Assembly: GCA_910585345.1 (NCBI GenBank)
Contig: CAJUDS010000005.1
Span: 62,001-126,000, forward strand
DNA length: 64,000 nt
Origin: an uncultured Lachnospiraceae bacterium
GTDB lineage: Bacteria > Bacillota > Clostridia > Lachnospirales > Lachnospiraceae
Direction of reading: 5' to 3'
The notes under the pieces were generated by a model, which ran no database searches, was not told the origin of the DNA, and saw only the letters and a list, made by a program, of their open reading frames with translations. The translations under genes were made by a program, and so were the position numbers. How positions within the stretch are numbered: the first letter of the stretch is position 1; each line of letters starts with the position of its first letter. This document shows positions 25,830-33,971 of this stretch, piece after piece.

Positions 25830-26111
25830 ATGGCACAGGAAGCATTGGGAATGGTAGAAACTAGAGGACTTACCGCGGCAATCGAGGCGGCAGATGCGAT
25901 GACAAAGGCTGCGGAAGTAGTACTGATCGGCACAGAAAAGATCGGATCCGGTCTGGTAACAGTTATGGTACGTGGAGACGTAGGAGCAGTAAAGGCAGCG
26001 GTCGAGGCAGGTACAAGCGCAGCAAGCAAACTGGGAGAACTGGTAGCGACGCATGTAATTCCGAGACCTCACAGCGATGTGGAGAAGATTCTTCCCAAAT
26101 TCAAAGCCTGA
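25830..26111 (+). CDS. BMC-H hexameric shell protein (PduA/PduJ-like)
   Basis: The protein has 93 residues, the canonical length. EALGMVETRGLTAAIEAADAMTKAA, the pore-loop region KIGSGLVTVMVRGDVGAVKAAV and VIPRPHSDVEKILP are diagnostic. It is a major facet protein with a central pore for small metabolites. It is a close paralogue of the protein at 26594, like PduA and PduJ. A strong AAGGAGG precedes it. Confidence 0.95.
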   Translation: MAQEALGMVETRGLTAAIEAADAMTKAAEVVLIGTEKIGSGLVTVMVRGDVGAVKAAVEAGTSAASKLGELVATHVIPRPHSDVEKILPKFKA

Positions 26112-26188
26112 AGATATCAAAATATAAAATAGGATTTTGCAGGTAGCAGTTCCGTTTGAAGGAGCCGTTACATAAAGGGAGAAGCGGC

Positions 26189-26581
26189 ATGGGTAATGCA
26201 TATGGGTTCATAGAGATTACCGGAGTCGTGGCAGCGATGGATGCGCTTGATATCATGTGTAAAGCAGCAGATGTGTCGCTGGCCACCTGGGAACGCAAAC
26301 TTGGCGGCAGGCTGGTTACCCTGGTGGTGGAGGGAGATGTGGCAGCGGTGAAGCAGGCAATTGAGGCCGGCAGTACGCAGGCGATTAAAAAGCCTGCAGC
26401 CACCGGGGTCATTCCCAATCCCCATCCGGAAATCGTGCGAATGGTAGAATTGTCAGCGAGCCGTTTTAGAGGAAAGACAGAACCCTCTTCGGGGTCAAAG
26501 ATGTTGGGCGAAGATCCGCCTGATTTTGTGCCTAAAGAAAAGGACGACACAGAGACAGAACAGATTCAACAAAAAGAATAG
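26189..26581 (+). CDS. BMC-H shell protein with acidic C-terminal extension
   Basis: The protein has 130 residues. The ATG at 26189 follows AAGGGAGAAG; an upstream ATG adds residues that do not fit the family. The BMC domain spans residues 1-88 (GFIEITGVVAAMDALDIMCKAAD, VIPNPHPEIVRM). Its pore loop (RKLGGRLVTLVVEG) differs from the PduA type. The last 40 residues (SSGSKMLGEDPPDFVPKEKD and an acidic tail) look disordered and are not part of the fold. PduK-type proteins have C-terminal extensions with an Fe-S motif; none is seen here. Confidence 0.87.
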   Translation: MGNAYGFIEITGVVAAMDALDIMCKAADVSLATWERKLGGRLVTLVVEGDVAAVKQAIEAGSTQAIKKPAATGVIPNPHPEIVRMVELSASRFRGKTEPSSGSKMLGEDPPDFVPKEKDDTETEQIQQKE

Positions 26582-26593
26582 GAGGATATGAGT

Positions 26594-26875
26594 ATGGCAG
26601 CGCTTGAAGCATTAGGAATGGTGGAAACCAGAGGTTTGGTGGCAGCAATTGAGGCAGCGGATGCAATGTGTAAAGCAGCGAATGTAACGCTGATCGGTAC
26701 GGAAAAGATCGGATCCGGTCTGGTAACGGTTATGGTGCGCGGTGATGTGGGAGCAGTAAAGTCCGCTGTAGAGGCCGGCGCTAACAGTGCAGGAAGCTTG
26801 GGTGAACTGGTAGCGACACACGTAATTCCAAGACCGCATAATGATGTAGAGATGATTTTACCAAAGGTACAGTAA
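26594..26875 (+). CDS. BMC-H hexameric shell protein (PduA/PduJ-like, second copy)
   Basis: The protein has 93 residues. Two ATGs are in frame; 26594 lies 8 nt after GGAGG and matches the paralogue's N-terminus. It is very similar to the 25830 protein (GMVETRGLVAAIEAADAMCKAA, KIGSGLVTVMVRGDVGAVKSAV), differing mainly near residues 20-30 and the C-terminus. It is probably the second bulk facet protein, arisen by duplication around the 26189 gene. Confidence 0.95.
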   Translation: MAALEALGMVETRGLVAAIEAADAMCKAANVTLIGTEKIGSGLVTVMVRGDVGAVKSAVEAGANSAGSLGELVATHVIPRPHNDVEMILPKVQ

Positions 26876-26876
26876 T

Positions 26877-27530
26877 ATGGAAGATTACAACGACGTAGAA
26901 CAAATCACAAGAATGATTCTTCAGACAATTGAAAATACGAAGAGCAGTGAGAACCGTATGACAGTTCCTGTCGGTGTTTCGGCAAGACATATTCATTTGA
27001 CACAGGAAGATGTGGAAAAATTGTTTGGAGCAGGTTATCAGCTTACAAAAAAGAAGGAGTTAATGGGCGGGCAGTTTGCAGCCAATGAGCAGTGCACACT
27101 GGTAGGACTGAAACTCCGTGCGATTGAAAACGTTCGGATTCTGGGTCCTGTGAGAAAGAAATCACAGGTAGAGATTTCCGCTACGGATGCGCGTACACTG
27201 GGGGTCAGCGCACCTCTCCGGCAGTCGGGGGATACGGCAGGCTCCGCGCCGATCGCGCTGGCAGGACCGAAAGGCGTGGTTTATCTGGATGAAGGCTGCA
27301 TTGTCGCAGCAAGGCATATCCATATGACCCCGGCAGAGGCGGCGTCCGTTTCTCTTCACGATGGAGACTATGTTTCCGTAAGGATGGGAAATGAAAGAGG
27401 CGCGGTGCTGGATAAGGTAAAGATCCGGGTAGACGAATCTTTTTCACTGGAGATGCATATTGATACGGACGAGGCCAATGCCTGTCAGGTAAAACAGGGA
27501 GACCTTGCGACAATTATCCGCGCGGTATAA
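26877..27530 (+). CDS. pduL: Phosphate propanoyltransferase, PduL-type, with N-terminal encapsulation peptide
   Basis: The protein has 217 residues. The N-terminal helix DVEQITRMILQTIE is an encapsulation peptide. Two half-barrels carry the zinc motifs SARHIHLTQED (near residue 35) and AARHIHMTPAEA (near residue 144), the PduL signature. It converts propionyl-CoA and phosphate to propionyl-phosphate, freeing CoA in the lumen. A propionate kinase for ATP formation is not in the window. It starts one base after the preceding stop. Confidence 0.93.
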   Translation: MEDYNDVEQITRMILQTIENTKSSENRMTVPVGVSARHIHLTQEDVEKLFGAGYQLTKKKELMGGQFAANEQCTLVGLKLRAIENVRILGPVRKKSQVEISATDARTLGVSAPLRQSGDTAGSAPIALAGPKGVVYLDEGCIVAARHIHMTPAEAASVSLHDGDYVSVRMGNERGAVLDKVKIRVDESFSLEMHIDTDEANACQVKQGDLATIIRAV

Positions 27531-27546
27531 TGATAAGAGGCTGATT

Positions 27547-27816
27547 ATGATAATTGGAAAAGTCGTGGGAAGTTTATTTTCTACCCGGAAAAGCGAAAAA
27601 TTAGTTGGCAATAAGTTCATGATCGTGGAAACAACAGAAGGTATGCGTCAGGCAGGCGGACGTCTGGTGGCAATTGATATTATCGGCGCGGGGATTGGGG
27701 AGTATGTTTTGGTAGCCCAAGGTTCCGCGGCCAGAATCGGCTGTGATATGCCGCAGGCGCCTGTAGATGCAGCGATTGTCGGTATCATTGATGAAGGACA
27801 GGATTGGAGTAAGTAG
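27547..27816 (+). CDS. BMC-P vertex protein (EutN/CcmL/PduN family)
   Basis: The protein has 89 residues. MIIGKVVGSLFSTRKSEKLVGNKFMIV and GAGIGEYVLVAQGSAAR with the C-terminal DAAIVGIIDE are hallmarks of the pentameric vertex protein that closes the polyhedral shell. I start it at 27547; an upstream in-frame start would overlap pduL and extend beyond the family length. The next gene begins 2 bp after its stop. Confidence 0.93.
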   Translation: MIIGKVVGSLFSTRKSEKLVGNKFMIVETTEGMRQAGGRLVAIDIIGAGIGEYVLVAQGSAARIGCDMPQAPVDAAIVGIIDEGQDWSK

Positions 27817-27818
27817 TC

Positions 27819-29144
27819 ATGCTGATTGACGAGCTGAAAGAAATTGCAAGAGAACATGGCATAGTGGGAGCCGGCGGCGCCGGCTTTCCCTCCTATGCAA
27901 AGATGACAGAGAAAGCAGATACGGTCATATTGAACTGTGTGGAGTGCGAGCCTCTATTGAAACTGCATAAGCAGCTTCTTGCGGCACATGCGGAAGAGAT
28001 CGTGCAGATGCTGGATGAAGTAAGGGAAACGCTGGGTGCGAAAGAAGCCGTTGTAGGGATCAAAAGCGAACATGTCAACACGATCCGGGTTTTGAACGAA
28101 GTGATTCGGGACTATCCCGGGGTAAGACTCTGCACGGTGCGGCCCACTTATCCGATGGGAGACGAAGTGATTCTCATTTATGAAGCCACGGGCCGGGTAA
28201 TTAAACCAGGCGGGCTTCCTATTGATGAAAATGTAGTAGTATATAATACGGAAACCATGTATAATTTATACAGGGCAGTCCATCTGCAGGTGCCGGTTAC
28301 CAACAAACTGGTGTCAATTGTAGGTGAGATTGATCATCCTCTTACGGTGCGCGTCCCTCTCGGGACTACCGTCAAAGAAGCAATTTCTCTTGCCGGAAAA
28401 ATCACCGTGAAAAACCCGGCATACATAATGGGCGGTCCGATGATGGGACATCTGGGAACAGAGAGCACGGTAATTACGAAGACAACAAACGCGATTATCA
28501 TTTTACCGGACGATCATAAAGTGGTAATGCGTATCAATAAAAATCTGGATATAGAGCGCAGAAGGGCGGCGTCTTCCTGCTGCCAGTGCAGGACCTGTAC
28601 AGAAATGTGTCCAAGACATGCGCTGGGGCATCCGATTGAGCCCCATCGCATTATGCGTGCGGTGGCAAATCATGACACGAGTGATCTGTCCGTATACGTG
28701 AATGCCGCATACTGCAGCAGCTGTGGCTTGTGTGAAAATTATGCCTGTCCGCAGAGCCTTTCGCCAAGAAGTGTGATTGCAGAGTTTAAAAACGGGCTGC
28801 GGGCTGCGGGAGTGCGTCCGGAAAAGTTGGAGCCTGCAGAGGTGATTGCAGACAGAGAGCTGAAAAAAGTTCCGGTGCAAAGGTTGAAGGCGAAGCTGGG
28901 GTTATCGGAATACGATGTGCCAGCGCCATTTGTGGATACTACGCCTACAACAAAATTTGTAAAAATATTGATGAGTCAGCATATCGGTGCACCGGCAAAG
29001 CCTGTCGTGAAGGCGGGAGACCATGTGAAAAAAGGACAGAAGATTGCGGATGCCGCGGAGGGGTTAAGCGTGGCAATTCATTGTTCTATTGACGGTGTAG
29101 TAGAGAAGGTAAGCGAAAAAGAGATTACGGTACGGGAGAGTTGA
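27819..29144 (+). CDS. PduS-like flavin/Fe-S electron transfer protein (RnfC related)
   Basis: The protein has 441 residues. An N-terminal Gly-rich segment (GIVGAGGAGFPSYAKM) and the RnfC-like NADH/FMN domain are followed by two 4Fe-4S motifs: CCQCRTCTEMCPRH (near residue 250) and CSSCGLCENYACPQ (near residue 298). A C-terminal lipoyl-like domain follows (GDHVKKGQKIADAAEG). In B12 systems PduS reduces cobalamin; with a glycyl-radical enzyme it more likely moves electrons across the shell or to the activase. That role is inferred. Confidence 0.88.
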   Translation: MLIDELKEIAREHGIVGAGGAGFPSYAKMTEKADTVILNCVECEPLLKLHKQLLAAHAEEIVQMLDEVRETLGAKEAVVGIKSEHVNTIRVLNEVIRDYPGVRLCTVRPTYPMGDEVILIYEATGRVIKPGGLPIDENVVVYNTETMYNLYRAVHLQVPVTNKLVSIVGEIDHPLTVRVPLGTTVKEAISLAGKITVKNPAYIMGGPMMGHLGTESTVITKTTNAIIILPDDHKVVMRINKNLDIERRRAASSCCQCRTCTEMCPRHALGHPIEPHRIMRAVANHDTSDLSVYVNAAYCSSCGLCENYACPQSLSPRSVIAEFKNGLRAAGVRPEKLEPAEVIADRELKKVPVQRLKAKLGLSEYDVPAPFVDTTPTTKFVKILMSQHIGAPAKPVVKAGDHVKKGQKIADAAEGLSVAIHCSIDGVVEKVSEKEITVRES

Positions 29145-29171
29145 AAAACCGCAGTATGAAAGGATAAGAAT

Positions 29172-29720
29172 ATGGCCAAAGCAATTGGTATGGTAGAGGT
29201 TACAACGGTATCGGCAGGTTTTACTGCAGCCGATGAAATGGCAAAGGCAGCGGATGTGGAGATTTTGCAGGCGGAGGTAACTTGTCCGGGCAAATTTGTC
29301 ATCCTGGTTACCGGGGAATTGAGTGCGGTACGGGCCTCCGTGGACAGGGCGGACAGCCGGTTTGGAGATAAGGTCATTGATACATTTGTTCTGGGGAATC
29401 CACATGAATCTATTTTTCCTGCAATTTATGGAACGGCGCAGCCGGAAACAATCGATGCCCTTGGTATTTTGGAAACATATGATGTAGCAGCGCTGATCGT
29501 GGCGGCAGATCTGGCAGCCAAAACAGCGATTGTGGATCTGATCGAGCTGCGTCTGGCAAAGGGGATGTGCGGCAAGAGCTATATGACGCTGACAGGAAGT
29601 GTTTCGGCAGTACAGGCGGCCATCGACCGGGCGAAGAATGAAGCGGGCGACAAAGGAATGTTCCTTGACAGTTCTGTTATTGCAAGGCCTTCGGATAAGC
29701 TGATGAAATACATATTCTGA
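29172..29720 (+). CDS. BMC-T tandem-domain shell protein (PduT-like)
   Basis: The protein has 182 residues with two fused BMC domains (residues 1-85 and 92-180). Cys38, in AEVTCPGKF, is at the position where PduT trimers bind a shared 4Fe-4S cluster in the pore. Together with the PduS-like neighbour it could pass electrons through the shell. The cluster is inferred from the position of the cysteine, not shown. Confidence 0.9.
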   Translation: MAKAIGMVEVTTVSAGFTAADEMAKAADVEILQAEVTCPGKFVILVTGELSAVRASVDRADSRFGDKVIDTFVLGNPHESIFPAIYGTAQPETIDALGILETYDVAALIVAADLAAKTAIVDLIELRLAKGMCGKSYMTLTGSVSAVQAAIDRAKNEAGDKGMFLDSSVIARPSDKLMKYIF

Positions 29721-29760
29721 TAATCGCCCAAAATGACGGCAGGAAAGATGGAGGCAGAAT

Positions 29761-30525
29761 ATGCTGGCGGCTGAGAGAAGAAGTCTGATTTTGGAAAAAG
29801 TCCATGAAAATAAAAAGGTAATTGTCAATGAATTGAGCCGGGAGTTTAAAGTTTCGGAAGAAACGATTAGAAGAGATCTGGAGAAGCTGGCTGATGACGG
29901 TCACGTGATTAAAAGTTATGGCGGAGCGGTTATTAACGAGAAAAGCAGTATCGAAATCCCGTTTAATATCAGATGGAAAGCAAATCCGCGGGGGAAGCAG
30001 AAGATAGCGGAATTGATCTGCCGGGAAATAGAGGACGGAGACCATATTTTTCTGGATGCATCCACAACAGCGGTTTTTATCGCCAAAAATATCAAACAAA
30101 AAAAACATTTGACGATTATTACAAATTCTATAGAAAATCTATTAGAATTATCTGACGTATCGGGGTGGGACATTATCTCCACAGGTGGTTTTTTGAAGGC
30201 AGGTTCTATGTCTCTGCTGGGCAAAAAAGCGATGGATGGCATTCGCTCCTATAATGCCGACAAAGTATTTCTGTCCTGCAAAGGACTGGATTTGGAAAAA
30301 GGCGTGACAGACGGAAATGATGAAACCGGAAGCATTAAACAGGACATGATTGCATCTGCGGCAAAGGTATATTTGGCAGTGGATTCCACGAAATTTAATA
30401 AAGTGGCGTTTTCCAGAATATGCGGTTTGGCGGATGTGGATGTAGTTATAACAGACCGGAAACCGGACAAAGAGTGGATGAATGCATTTGCAAAATTAGG
30501 GATTGCATGTATCTATGAGGAGTGA
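29761..30525 (+). CDS. DeoR-family transcriptional regulator
   Basis: The protein has 254 residues. The N-terminal winged helix (RRSLILEKVHENKKVIVNEL, FKVSEETIRRDLEKL) is followed by the DeoR sensor domain (DGDHIFLDASTTAVFIAKNI, STGGFLKAG, SCKGLDLEKGVTD). DeoR proteins respond to phosphorylated sugars; fuculose-phosphate or a product is a sensible ligand. The likely operator is next to the -35 box at 20591. It overlaps the glycyl-radical enzyme's upstream region with no terminator, so it is part of the operon. Confidence 0.9.
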   Translation: MLAAERRSLILEKVHENKKVIVNELSREFKVSEETIRRDLEKLADDGHVIKSYGGAVINEKSSIEIPFNIRWKANPRGKQKIAELICREIEDGDHIFLDASTTAVFIAKNIKQKKHLTIITNSIENLLELSDVSGWDIISTGGFLKAGSMSLLGKKAMDGIRSYNADKVFLSCKGLDLEKGVTDGNDETGSIKQDMIASAAKVYLAVDSTKFNKVAFSRICGLADVDVVITDRKPDKEWMNAFAKLGIACIYEE

Positions 30526-30545
30526 AAAGGAGGAATGGGAAGCTT

Positions 30546-33077
30546 ATGAATCGATATGACGTCAGGTCAATTGGAAAAACAGAACGCATTACCAGGCTGG
30601 TGAGCCATCTTTTTGCGAAGATGCCTGAAATTGAGGCGGCAAGGGCGGAACTGATCACAGAGTCATATAAGGAAACGGAAGGGCAGTGCATGATGATGCG
30701 CCGGGCCCTTGCTTTTGCGCATATACTGGAAAATATTCCCATTATAATCAGACCGGACGAGCTGGTTGTGGGCAGTTCCACCATTGCGCCGAGAGGCTGC
30801 CAGACATATCCGGAATTTTCTTACGAGTGGCTTGAGGCAGAATTTGATACGGTAGAGCACAGAGCGGCAGACCCGTTTTATATATCAGAGGAGACAAAGA
30901 AACGGCTGAAAGCGGCAGACCGTTACTGGAAAGGAAAAACGACGAGCGAACTGGCTACCAGCTATATGGCGCCTGAAACACTCCGTGCTATGGAACATAA
31001 TTTCTTCACACCGGGCAATTACTTTTATAACGGGGTTGGACATATTACGGTTCAGTATGATAAAGTGCTGCGAATTGGCTTTTCGGGAATTATAAAAGAG
31101 GCGCAGGAAGAACTGGCACGTTGTAATTTCGGTGATGAGGATTACGGAACGAAAAGTATTTTTCTGCAGGCAGTCATTATTTCCTGTCAGGCAGTGATCG
31201 GATATGCACGCAGATATGCGTCTCTTGCGGAGCAAATGTCTGCGAAGGAAACGGACGGCAGGAGGAAGCAGGAACTTGCTGTGATTGCAGAGATTTGCAG
31301 CCGGGTACCGGAAAATGGTGCGGAAGGTTTCCAAGAAGCATGCCAGGCATTTTGGTTCGTGCAGCAGCTTCTGCAGTTGGAGTCAAGCGGGCACTCTATT
31401 TCACCGGGCAGATTTGATCAGTATATGTATCCGTATTATGAAAAGGATATAAACAGTGGTAAGCTCACAAAGGAATATGCGCAGGAATTGCTGGACTGCA
31501 TTTGGGTAAAATTAAATGATCTGAATAAGTGCCGCGACGCAGTCAGTGCGGAGGGGTTTGCCGGTTATTCCCTATTTCAGAACCTGATTGTGGGAGGACA
31601 GACAATTGACGGCAGAGATGCGACCAATGATCTGTCTTTTATGTGCATTAATGCTTCCAAGCATGTATTTCTTCCCCAACCGTCGCTTTCCATCCGTGTA
31701 TGGAACGGTTCGTCACAGGAACTTTTGCTGCATGCGGCGGATCTGACGAGGACGGGAATCGGCCTTCCGGCGTATTATAATGATGAGATTATTATTCCGG
31801 CATTGATTAACAGGGGGCTTTCCCTGGACGATGCAAGGGATTATAATATTATTGGATGTGTGGAACCGCAGAAAGCGGGTAAGACGGAAGGATGGCATGA
31901 CGCGGCATTTTTTAATATGTGCCGGCCGCTGGAAATGGTATTTTCCAACGGATATGACCAGGGTGTGCCTGCCAGCATCCATACGGGGGATGTGGAGTCT
32001 TTTTGCACCTTCGATGAATTTTATAACGCATATAAGAAGCAGATGGAATATAATATCTCATTGCTTGTCAATGCGGATAATGCCATTGATCTGGCGCACA
32101 TGACGCTCTGTCCGCTGCCGTTTGAATCCTGTATGGTGGACGATTGTATCAAACGGGGCAAGAGCGTGCAGGAAGGCGGCGCCGTTTATAACTTTACGGG
32201 TCCACAGGGGTTTGGCATTGCCAATATCGCGGATTCCCTTTATGCAGTGAAAAAGCTGGTATATGAAGAAAAGAAAGTAACAGCCGGAGAACTGAAAAAG
32301 GCATTGGAGATGAATTTCGGACAGGGCTTTGATGCAGTTACAGCAAAGGAAATCGCGCTACAGGTAGGAAAGCAGCTGGAAGCAAGGGGAGAAGAGGTAA
32401 CGCCGGATATTATCGCGATGACAGTTCACAGCGTGCTGACGATGAAGCTGCCGGAATCAGAAAAGGCCCGTTACGAAGAAATCAGAGATATGATCGAAGA
32501 GCTGCCGAAGTTTGGCAATGATATTGATGATGTGGACACACTGGCAAGGGACGCCGCATATACGTATACACGGCCGCTTGAGAAATACAGGAATCCCCGC
32601 GGCGGGATGTATCAGGCAGGTCTTTACCCGGTATCGGCAAATGTGCCGCTGGGCGCACAGACAGGAGCGACACCGGACGGAAGACTGGCACACACCCCGG
32701 TTGCCGACGGCGTTTCCCCATCCTCAGGCAAAGATGTCAACGGTCCGACTGCGGCCTGCAATTCCGTTGCGCGTCTTGATCATGGAATCGCAAGCAATGG
32801 CACGCTGTTCAATATGAAGATGCATCCAACAGCAATGGCGGGGCAGAAGGGACTGGAAAGCTTTGTTTCTCTGATTCGGGGTTATTTTGACCAGAAGGGT
32901 ATGCACATGCAGTTCAATGTGGTGGACAAAGCAACGCTGCTGGAAGCGCAGAAGCATCCGGAGAAATATAGTGGACTGGTAGTACGGGTAGCCGGATATT
33001 CCGCACTGTTTACAACGTTGTCCAAGTCTCTGCAGGATGATATTATCCGCAGGACGGAACAGGCTGTTAACCGATAA
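30546..33077 (+). CDS. Glycyl-radical 1,2-propanediol dehydratase (B12-independent)
   Basis: The protein has 843 residues. I chose the ATG at 30546; AAGGAGG lies 12 nt upstream. The catalytic cysteine is in IIGCVEPQKAG (Cys438); CVEPQ is the motif of the diol/glycerol dehydratase branch. The glycyl radical is in VRVAGYSALF (Gly817). It removes water from 1,2-propanediol to give propionaldehyde. I see no clear N-terminal encapsulation helix, so targeting may use another route. The activase follows 21 bp later. Confidence 0.92.
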   Translation: MNRYDVRSIGKTERITRLVSHLFAKMPEIEAARAELITESYKETEGQCMMMRRALAFAHILENIPIIIRPDELVVGSSTIAPRGCQTYPEFSYEWLEAEFDTVEHRAADPFYISEETKKRLKAADRYWKGKTTSELATSYMAPETLRAMEHNFFTPGNYFYNGVGHITVQYDKVLRIGFSGIIKEAQEELARCNFGDEDYGTKSIFLQAVIISCQAVIGYARRYASLAEQMSAKETDGRRKQELAVIAEICSRVPENGAEGFQEACQAFWFVQQLLQLESSGHSISPGRFDQYMYPYYEKDINSGKLTKEYAQELLDCIWVKLNDLNKCRDAVSAEGFAGYSLFQNLIVGGQTIDGRDATNDLSFMCINASKHVFLPQPSLSIRVWNGSSQELLLHAADLTRTGIGLPAYYNDEIIIPALINRGLSLDDARDYNIIGCVEPQKAGKTEGWHDAAFFNMCRPLEMVFSNGYDQGVPASIHTGDVESFCTFDEFYNAYKKQMEYNISLLVNADNAIDLAHMTLCPLPFESCMVDDCIKRGKSVQEGGAVYNFTGPQGFGIANIADSLYAVKKLVYEEKKVTAGELKKALEMNFGQGFDAVTAKEIALQVGKQLEARGEEVTPDIIAMTVHSVLTMKLPESEKARYEEIRDMIEELPKFGNDIDDVDTLARDAAYTYTRPLEKYRNPRGGMYQAGLYPVSANVPLGAQTGATPDGRLAHTPVADGVSPSSGKDVNGPTAACNSVARLDHGIASNGTLFNMKMHPTAMAGQKGLESFVSLIRGYFDQKGMHMQFNVVDKATLLEAQKHPEKYSGLVVRVAGYSALFTTLSKSLQDDIIRRTEQAVNR

Positions 33078-33098
33078 CAATCATACATAGAAAAGCGG

Positions 33099-33899
33099 AT
33101 GAATATGAACGATTATTTGGATGTAAAGGGCAGAATTTTTGATATACAGAGATATTCTATTCATGATGGGACCGGTATCCGCACCATTGTGTTTTTAAAA
33201 GGCTGCGTACTGCGGTGCAGGTGGTGCTGCAATCCTGAGTCACAAGAGTATGCAGTGCAGACAATGATGGTGAATGGAAAACCGAAAGTCATAGGACGGG
33301 ATGTGACGGTAAGGGAAGTTATGGAAACGGTGCGAAAGGATATGCCGTATTATGGGCGTTCCGGCGGGGGACTGACATTGTCGGGGGGCGAGAGTCTGCT
33401 GCAGCCGGAATTTGCATCCGCGCTGTTACGGGCCGCGAAGAGTCTGGGAATCAGCACAGCGATGGAAAGCATGGGCTGCGCTGGTTATGACGTGATAGAA
33501 AAAATCCTGCCGTATCTGGATACCTATCTGATGGATATCAAACATATGGATCCCGGAAAGCATAAAGAATTTACCGGCCGGGAAAATACACTGATGAAGG
33601 AAAACGCAAAAAGGATTGCGGATAGCCGTATGACGGAACTGATTGTCAGAGTGCCGGTAATTCCCGGATTTAATGATACGGAGAAAGAGATACTGGAAAT
33701 TGCGGTTTATGCGGATTCACTGCCAGGTGTTACGCAGATCCATCTGCTGCCTTACCACAACTATGGACAGGGAAAATACGAAGGTCTGAACAGACCTTAT
33801 TTGATGGGCAGCGCGGCTTCCCCGTCAGCGGAAAAGATGGAAGGATTCAGAAAGGCGGTGGAGAATCATACCGCACTGGCCTGCCAGATCGGCGGATGA
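33099..33899 (+). CDS. Glycyl-radical enzyme activase (radical SAM)
   Basis: The protein has 266 residues. The radical-SAM CxxxCxxC is Cys36, Cys40 and Cys43 in KGCVLRCRWCCNPES; GGGLTLSGGE follows. It uses S-adenosylmethionine to make the glycyl radical on the dehydratase. Many activases of this family carry a ferredoxin-like insert with two more 4Fe-4S clusters after CNPES. Here that stretch is short (EYAVQTMMVNGKPKVIGR) with no cysteines, so the auxiliary clusters are absent. It ends the BMC operon. Confidence 0.92.
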   Translation: MNMNDYLDVKGRIFDIQRYSIHDGTGIRTIVFLKGCVLRCRWCCNPESQEYAVQTMMVNGKPKVIGRDVTVREVMETVRKDMPYYGRSGGGLTLSGGESLLQPEFASALLRAAKSLGISTAMESMGCAGYDVIEKILPYLDTYLMDIKHMDPGKHKEFTGRENTLMKENAKRIADSRMTELIVRVPVIPGFNDTEKEILEIAVYADSLPGVTQIHLLPYHNYGQGKYEGLNRPYLMGSAASPSAEKMEGFRKAVENHTALACQIGG

Positions 33900-33971
33900 G
33901 AGCAGGATAACCTGCATAGACAGGTATCATGATAAAAAGTAACCAATAAATCAAATGGAGGGTAAGACTTG

